A stretch of 33,747 bases of DNA from Syntrophobacteraceae bacterium. Its GTDB lineage: Bacteria; Desulfobacterota; Syntrophobacteria; Syntrophobacterales; Syntrophobacteraceae. The stretch covers positions 1 through 33,747 of the forward strand of contig SLCH01000213.1 in the NCBI GenBank assembly GCA_007125915.1, in the 5' to 3' direction. The translations under genes and the position numbers were made by a program. How positions within the stretch are numbered: position 1 is the first letter of the stretch; every line of letters starts with the position of its first letter. The notes beneath the pieces were generated by a model that worked only from the letters and a program-made list of their open reading frames with translations, was not told where the DNA came from and did no database searches. Positions 28,852-33,747 of this stretch are shown here, piece after piece.

Positions 28852-29202
28852 ATGAAAACCTATAAAGCCTTTTCTCTATTCTTCGCTCTTGCCCTGATGA
28901 TCAGTTGTACGTTCACTCTTTCTGCCACTGCTGCTCTGGAGAAGGGAAAAGCACAGGTTTCTCAGTCACAAGCGGGTCCTGGATCAATGATTCAGGAAGG
29001 TGAGGCCGTGAAAATAAACATCAATGCGGCCACTGTTGAAGACCTGCAAAAGCTGAAAGGCATCGGCCCCAGGACCGCCGAGGAAATCGTCAACTACCGC
29101 GAAGCGAATGGTCCGTTCTACAAAGCTGAGGATCTCATGCAGGTAAAAGGCGTTGGGCCGAAAAAGTATGAAAGCATCAGCCATTTAGTTGTCACTGAAT
29201 AA
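28852..29202 (+). CDS. secreted ComEA-like helix-hairpin-helix protein
   Basis: Signal peptide MKTYKAFSLFFALALMISCTFTLSATA; INAATVEDLQKLKGIGPRTAEEIVNYREANGPFYKAEDLMQVKGVGPKKYESI; GGAG SD. Confidence 0.92.
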   Translation: MKTYKAFSLFFALALMISCTFTLSATAALEKGKAQVSQSQAGPGSMIQEGEAVKININAATVEDLQKLKGIGPRTAEEIVNYREANGPFYKAEDLMQVKGVGPKKYESISHLVVTE

Positions 29203-29251
29203 GTTTCATAACACCCTTTGGCCGTCTCTTTTGGAAGGTTTTTTACATGTG

Positions 29252-30706
29252 TTATTCTGAATCGTTTTCAGTGGATTCCTGCCTGAAGTGCACCACCAGG
29301 ACCTCCCTGGTCTGCGGGTTGATTTTCACGCGATCGTCCAATCGATGCCCCACCACCCAGCATATTTTCTCCCTGTCGCACACAAGGGGCACCGAAGTCC
29401 GCTCATGCCGGGGAATTTTGGCATCCACAAAGAAATCCTGAAGCTTTTTCATGCCCCTCAGACCCAGGGGCTTGAAGCGGTCGCCCCTCTGCCATCTGCG
29501 AAGAGAAAGGGGCCATACAACCTTTTCAGCATCCATATGAGCAAGAAAGCCTCCTTGGGGGTCAGGTTCCGGCCCCTCCTCTCCTTTTCTGTGCACGCGC
29601 AATTGCACCCTCGCCCCCAAGGCGGGCAAAGGGTATTCACCCGGCCCATCCATCCAGGGGCCCCTTTCCTCAGCCTCTCCGGGAGAGGCCCACAAAACTC
29701 CCTCGTTCAGGGTGAATCTGAAGCGATCTCCCTCTTTATGAACCACGACCCTGTTGGGCAAAACCATATGCCGCCCCGACTGTGAAGTCATGACCCACCG
29801 GTCCAAAGCTTCCACATGAACCATGAAGGTTCCCGAGCAGGTGCCGGTCATCTCCCGCAGCACGTAGCGGTACAATCTTTTTCTGAAAGCAGAGTGCTGG
29901 CCTTGAAGGACATTGACGGGTACGGAAAGGAGAGATTTCCCCTCCCTGCTTCCAAACTGCGTAAACCAGTGGCAAATCATCTGTTCCCAGAAATTTTCCT
30001 CATCACGGACTAAAGCGGTGTGGCGCCCCAGAGTTCGAACGATTTGAGGATGAAGATGTTTTTCCAGAAGGGGAAGGACTTTCTGCCGAAGGGCATTTCT
30101 CTGGCAAATGATTTTTTCGTTGGAAGAATCCAACGCATAGCCAATGCCCGAGTCAGTCAGGAACCTCAGTATTTCACTGCGGTGCGCAAAAAGGAGGGGA
30201 CGAATGATTCCCCTCCGGTTGCGGGGAAGCATGCCCATCATTCCCGAGGGCCCAGTGCCACGGCAGAGGCGCAAAAGCACCTCCTCGGCCTGGTCATTGG
30301 CATTGTGCCCCAGCGCAAGCTTGTGTCCTTTCAGCAGCGCCATCTTCTCAAAAAAGAAACGATGACGGCACATACGCGCAGCCATTTCCAGGGAAACGCC
30401 TTCACGGGAGGCAAAAGAACGCACGTCTTCTTCGGCACTCAGGAAACGCAGGGATTTGTCCTGAGCCACCTGGCGTACAAACTCTCTTTCCTTCGCAGAT
30501 TCTTCCTTCCTCAACCGGTGGTCGAAGTGAAGAATGGTCAGTTCGCCCAATGAAAAACGGTGACGGAGGGTGAAAAGACATTCGAGCAGGGCGATGGAGT
30601 CAGGGCCACCCGAAACTCCCACGAGAACGTGGTCTCCCTGCTGAAGGAGTTTTTCAGACTCAATGTATTGGGAGGCGTGCTGGATGAGGGGATGAGAAGG
30701 ATCCAT
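29252..30706 (-). CDS. tilS: tRNA(Ile)-lysidine synthase
   Basis: PP-loop VGVSGGPDSIALL; LALGHNANDQAEEVLLRLCRGTG; C-terminal TilS-like substrate-binding region. Confidence 0.95.
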   Translation of the reverse strand: MDPSHPLIQHASQYIESEKLLQQGDHVLVGVSGGPDSIALLECLFTLRHRFSLGELTILHFDHRLRKEESAKEREFVRQVAQDKSLRFLSAEEDVRSFASREGVSLEMAARMCRHRFFFEKMALLKGHKLALGHNANDQAEEVLLRLCRGTGPSGMMGMLPRNRRGIIRPLLFAHRSEILRFLTDSGIGYALDSSNEKIICQRNALRQKVLPLLEKHLHPQIVRTLGRHTALVRDEENFWEQMICHWFTQFGSREGKSLLSVPVNVLQGQHSAFRKRLYRYVLREMTGTCSGTFMVHVEALDRWVMTSQSGRHMVLPNRVVVHKEGDRFRFTLNEGVLWASPGEAEERGPWMDGPGEYPLPALGARVQLRVHRKGEEGPEPDPQGGFLAHMDAEKVVWPLSLRRWQRGDRFKPLGLRGMKKLQDFFVDAKIPRHERTSVPLVCDREKICWVVGHRLDDRVKINPQTREVLVVHFRQESTENDSE

Positions 30707-30799
30707 GGGGTCTCGGAGTGAGTCTTTTTCCCGTCGCGGGTCACGAGGAAAGGGCCGTGCCTTCCCGTGCGGTCACCCCCCATGGTCCTCCTCTTTCAA

Positions 30800-31627
30800 T
30801 CATGAGGTCCCCAGGTCGAGAGGACGTGCCAAAGGAGTTTTGGATTTTCCTTCAGAAGATTTTTCCGAGGGCTTGATCATGGGCAGCAAAGGCACATTTT
30901 CCTTATCCTTGAATTTCTTGCCATTGATGAGGAGTTGTCCCTCGCTGTTCAAAACCGTGTTGTCTTCCAGGATGATGAGGCCGAACCGGTCAGCGACATC
31001 TCTTTTGTATTCATAGTCCATGGCCCGTTTGCGCAACTGATAATTGAGCAGAACCAGAATGAGGCCAAACAGGGAGGCCAGGGCCAGCAGTATCACCCCA
31101 CCCATGAGCATGTACTTGACGGATGTTTCCCCAACGTTTCCCAAAAATGAGAGAAGGGCATCGATCTTGTAGAAAAATACCGTTCCTATGGCCAGCAAAA
31201 TCAAAAGGGCAAGGAAGGGGAGTTTCTGAATGAGATGAACCATGCGGTACATTTTGTAGATTCGCCCCGACTTCTCATCCAGCATTCGAGCATTTTCCCC
31301 TGAAAGGTCAGGAGATTCTTCCGCCTGGGATTCAATGAAATAATTGTTGAACCCCACAATGATGACACCAATCAGGAAGGTGATGCCGATGGGCACCAAA
31401 AATGCCAGAAGGAAATAGGTTTTCCAGGGGAAAGCCACTTCCACGGGACCGAACCGGTCGTAGCTGCCATCTCCCAGCTGGTAAAGCCAGCAGACAGCCA
31501 AAATGAGAACCTGAACCCATGCAAGAAAAAACAGGTACTTCTTGAAAAACTCCTTCCTTTCCGTGTCATCGAACAGCCCAGCAATGCTGCGCAAGCGCGG
31601 TCTTGATTGCTCAGACGAGTTGCTCAT
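30800..31627 (-). CDS. hypothetical multi-TM membrane protein (275 aa)
   Basis: About four hydrophobic helices (FFLAWVQVLILAVCWLY, YFLLAFLVPIGITFLIGVIIVGF, LPFLALLILLAIGTVFFY, MLMGGVILLALASLFGLILVLLNY). Confidence 0.75.
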   Translation of the reverse strand: MSNSSEQSRPRLRSIAGLFDDTERKEFFKKYLFFLAWVQVLILAVCWLYQLGDGSYDRFGPVEVAFPWKTYFLLAFLVPIGITFLIGVIIVGFNNYFIESQAEESPDLSGENARMLDEKSGRIYKMYRMVHLIQKLPFLALLILLAIGTVFFYKIDALLSFLGNVGETSVKYMLMGGVILLALASLFGLILVLLNYQLRKRAMDYEYKRDVADRFGLIILEDNTVLNSEGQLLINGKKFKDKENVPLLPMIKPSEKSSEGKSKTPLARPLDLGTS

Positions 31628-31833
31628 GGTTCCATTCCTCTGTATATTTTTGATGAATTTCCAAGTGGCCTACCGCAGAACGAGAGAGAGGATTCAGGCA
31701 GGGAAAAACATTCTGTCTTGAAGACCAGAGGTCTTTGGCATTGTTCAGAAAACCCTTCGTCTGCGCTCTCTGTTGACTCCTTCCAACCATAATTCATGGA
31801 GAAATACTTGATATCCGATCCGAAGCAGGATAA

Positions 31834-31965
31834 CAAAAGGCGTCTTTTGGGTCAACACGGTTTTCATGGTCGAAAACACCTGCCGGTCCTCACCAGTCAA
31901 GGGTGTTTTCGGGGAAACAAAGCCCAGTTCACCTGGGTTTGAAACGAGGATGCGGGAATCATCCT
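31834..31965 (+). promoter_or_regulatory. candidate structured 5' leader upstream of purC
   Basis: Serial hairpins with mutually exclusive pairings (see findings). Confidence 0.4.
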
Positions 31966-32040
31966 TCTGCGGCACTTTTGAACCACTTGGATCCTGCCCT
32001 GAATCTGGCAAAATTTTCTTTTTTGTTAAGGAGAACCATC

Positions 32041-32946
32041 ATGAAAGCGGAATCGGTGATTGCAACAAACTTTCCCCAACTGAAGCTCCTCTCCAGAGGC
32101 AAAGTCAGAGACAACTACGACCTTGGGGATTCCCTTCTCATCGTCGCCACGGACCGCATCTCCGCTTTCGATGTGGTCATGCCCACACCCATCCCCGATA
32201 AAGGCAAGATCCTCACGCAGCTTTCGGAATTCTGGCTTCACTTTTTGAGCGACCTGGTGCCCCAGCACCTGATCTCCACAGATGTCTCCCAGTTTCCCTC
32301 CCAGTGCCAACCTTATGCGGAACAGCTTGCTGGGCGCACCATGTGGGTCAAAAAGGCAAAAGTGCTTCCCGTGGAATGCATTGTGAGAGGGTATCTTGTG
32401 GGTTCAGGCTGGAAGGATTACCGGGCGACGGGCAAAGTGTGCGGCATTTCCCTGCCCCCCAGCCTGAAAGAGGCTGAAAAACTTCCGGAACCCATTTTCA
32501 CCCCTTCCACCAAGGCGGAGCAAGGTGCCCACGATGAAAACATCTCTTTTGAAGAACTGAAAGAGATTGTGGGAGAGACCGTCGCTGACCAGTTGCGGGA
32601 GCTTTCTCTCAGAATCTACGCCAGAGGGGAGGAGTATGCTCGAAGCAAAGGAATCCTGCTCGCAGACACCAAGTTGGAATTCGGCATGATCGAAGGACAG
32701 TTGACCCTCATCGATGAAGTGCTGACTCCCGATTCCAGCCGATTCTGGCCTGCCGACCGCTATCGGGTGGGCCAAAGTCCTGAGAGTTTTGACAAGCAGT
32801 ATTTGAGAGACCATCTGCTCCGTTCGGGATGGAAAGCAACGGATCCACCTCCCCAGCTGCCTGAGGAGGTGGTGGTCAACACGCGGGCACGCTACCTGGA
32901 AGCCCTTGAACGCCTGAGCGGCCAAAAACTGGGCCAGCGCAGATAA
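32041..32946 (+). CDS. purC: phosphoribosylaminoimidazole-succinocarboxamide synthase
   Basis: SRGKVRDNYDLGDSLLIVATDRISAFDVVMPTPIPDKG; start ATG 32041 with AAGGAG SD. Confidence 0.97.
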   Translation: MKAESVIATNFPQLKLLSRGKVRDNYDLGDSLLIVATDRISAFDVVMPTPIPDKGKILTQLSEFWLHFLSDLVPQHLISTDVSQFPSQCQPYAEQLAGRTMWVKKAKVLPVECIVRGYLVGSGWKDYRATGKVCGISLPPSLKEAEKLPEPIFTPSTKAEQGAHDENISFEELKEIVGETVADQLRELSLRIYARGEEYARSKGILLADTKLEFGMIEGQLTLIDEVLTPDSSRFWPADRYRVGQSPESFDKQYLRDHLLRSGWKATDPPPQLPEEVVVNTRARYLEALERLSGQKLGQRR

Positions 32947-32951
32947 GCCCC

Positions 32952-33747
32952 ATGAATTCAGAATCACAAGCCTCTTCCATGCCCCGGCTGACGCCTCTGA
33001 GGGAACTGGATTTCTCTCAGGAGCGGTTCCGCATTTTGAGTTTCAGGAGCCGGGAAGACCTCCTTGCTTCCCTGGAAGCATTTGGAATTCTTCGCCCTCC
33101 CCTCCTGTGGACCCAGCCCGATGGAACCCTGGCCATTGTGGATGGATTTGAACGCCTGCATTGGGCCCAAAGGGCAGGATTGAAAGAGGTTCTGTCGCTG
33201 GTGATCCCTCCAGAGGTGAGTGAGCGCCGGTGCTGGCGCATCAGGGTTCAAACCCTGCTTTTTGGCATGCCTCTCAATGTTGCCCAAAAGGCACAGGTTA
33301 TCGCAAGGTTGAGTGACCATTTCCCTTTCGATCAGATCCGCACAGAATTCCTCCCTTTGCTGCATGTTCCGGGAAGGCCCGAGAGCCTGGAGAGCTGGTG
33401 CCTGCTGGCTCGCCAGGATCGCGGGTTTCTCAGGGCGGCGGCGCACGAGGAAATCAGTGAGAGAGTGGCGCTGGAACTGGTCCACTGGGAGTCTCAAGGG
33501 GCTGAAATCATGCTGAAGATTTTGACAGAACTCAAGTGCAGCGCCAGCATACAATGGGAACTGGTGGAACGGGTGAAGGAGATAGCCCTGCGGGAAGCCC
33601 TGCCCAGGGCGCAAGTGATCGGGAGCCTCATGGACAAGGTTTTCCGCAGTCCCCAATCACACCCCCGCAGAAAAACTCAAGCGCTTCGGGATAATCTGGC
33701 AGGCAGAAGGTTTCCGCGACTGAAAGCAAAGGAAGGGCGATTTCAAA
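32952..33747 (+). CDS. ParB/Spo0J N-terminal-domain-like protein (truncated by window end)
   Basis: Open frame from ATG 32952 to the end of the window, absent from the ORF track because it has no stop: LRELDFSQERFRILSFRSREDLLASLEAFGILRPPLLWTQPDGTLAIVDGFERLHWAQRAGLKEVLSLVIP. Confidence 0.75.
   Translation, partial: MNSESQASSMPRLTPLRELDFSQERFRILSFRSREDLLASLEAFGILRPPLLWTQPDGTLAIVDGFERLHWAQRAGLKEVLSLVIPPEVSERRCWRIRVQTLLFGMPLNVAQKAQVIARLSDHFPFDQIRTEFLPLLHVPGRPESLESWCLLARQDRGFLRAAAHEEISERVALELVHWESQGAEIMLKILTELKCSASIQWELVERVKEIALREALPRAQVIGSLMDKVFRSPQSHPRRKTQALRDNLAGRRFPRLKAKEGRFQ

Noticed and set aside
31745-32011. 88-aa minus-strand ORF upstream of purC
   Set aside because: No SD or homology; overlaps the hairpin-rich leader.

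Overview
The window is a bacterial chromosomal segment, and its gene content suggests a Desulfobacterota/Syntrophobacter-like organism (inference only). It is mostly housekeeping: minCDE followed by a ThiS/MoaD-like gene, purA, proS, tilS, purC, tRNA-Phe(GAA), arfB, yhbY, a KamA-like radical SAM enzyme, a NUDIX hydrolase, and a two-gene carboxy(nor)spermidine pathway. Between these lie several poorly characterised genes: a 589-aa DUF6909-like protein, a 1025-aa PHP-like membrane protein, a TM + FecR-like protein with an internal start site, and an FRG-domain protein next to a deaminase. There is no CRISPR array, rRNA, transposase or prophage. The points most worth checking are: (1) a Gre-family factor whose catalytic acidic tip is altered (GDxxEN to GVKVDN); (2) the 1025-aa degenerate-PHP membrane protein and the divergent phosphorylase-like protein; (3) a strong in-frame Shine-Dalgarno/ATG inside the 606-aa TM-FecR ORF; (4) a run of hairpins with mutually exclusive pairings upstream of purC; (5) a compact hypothetical/FRG/deaminase/arfB gene run; (6) a CoA-transferase-GNAT fusion. 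No unambiguous new system was proven from sequence alone.
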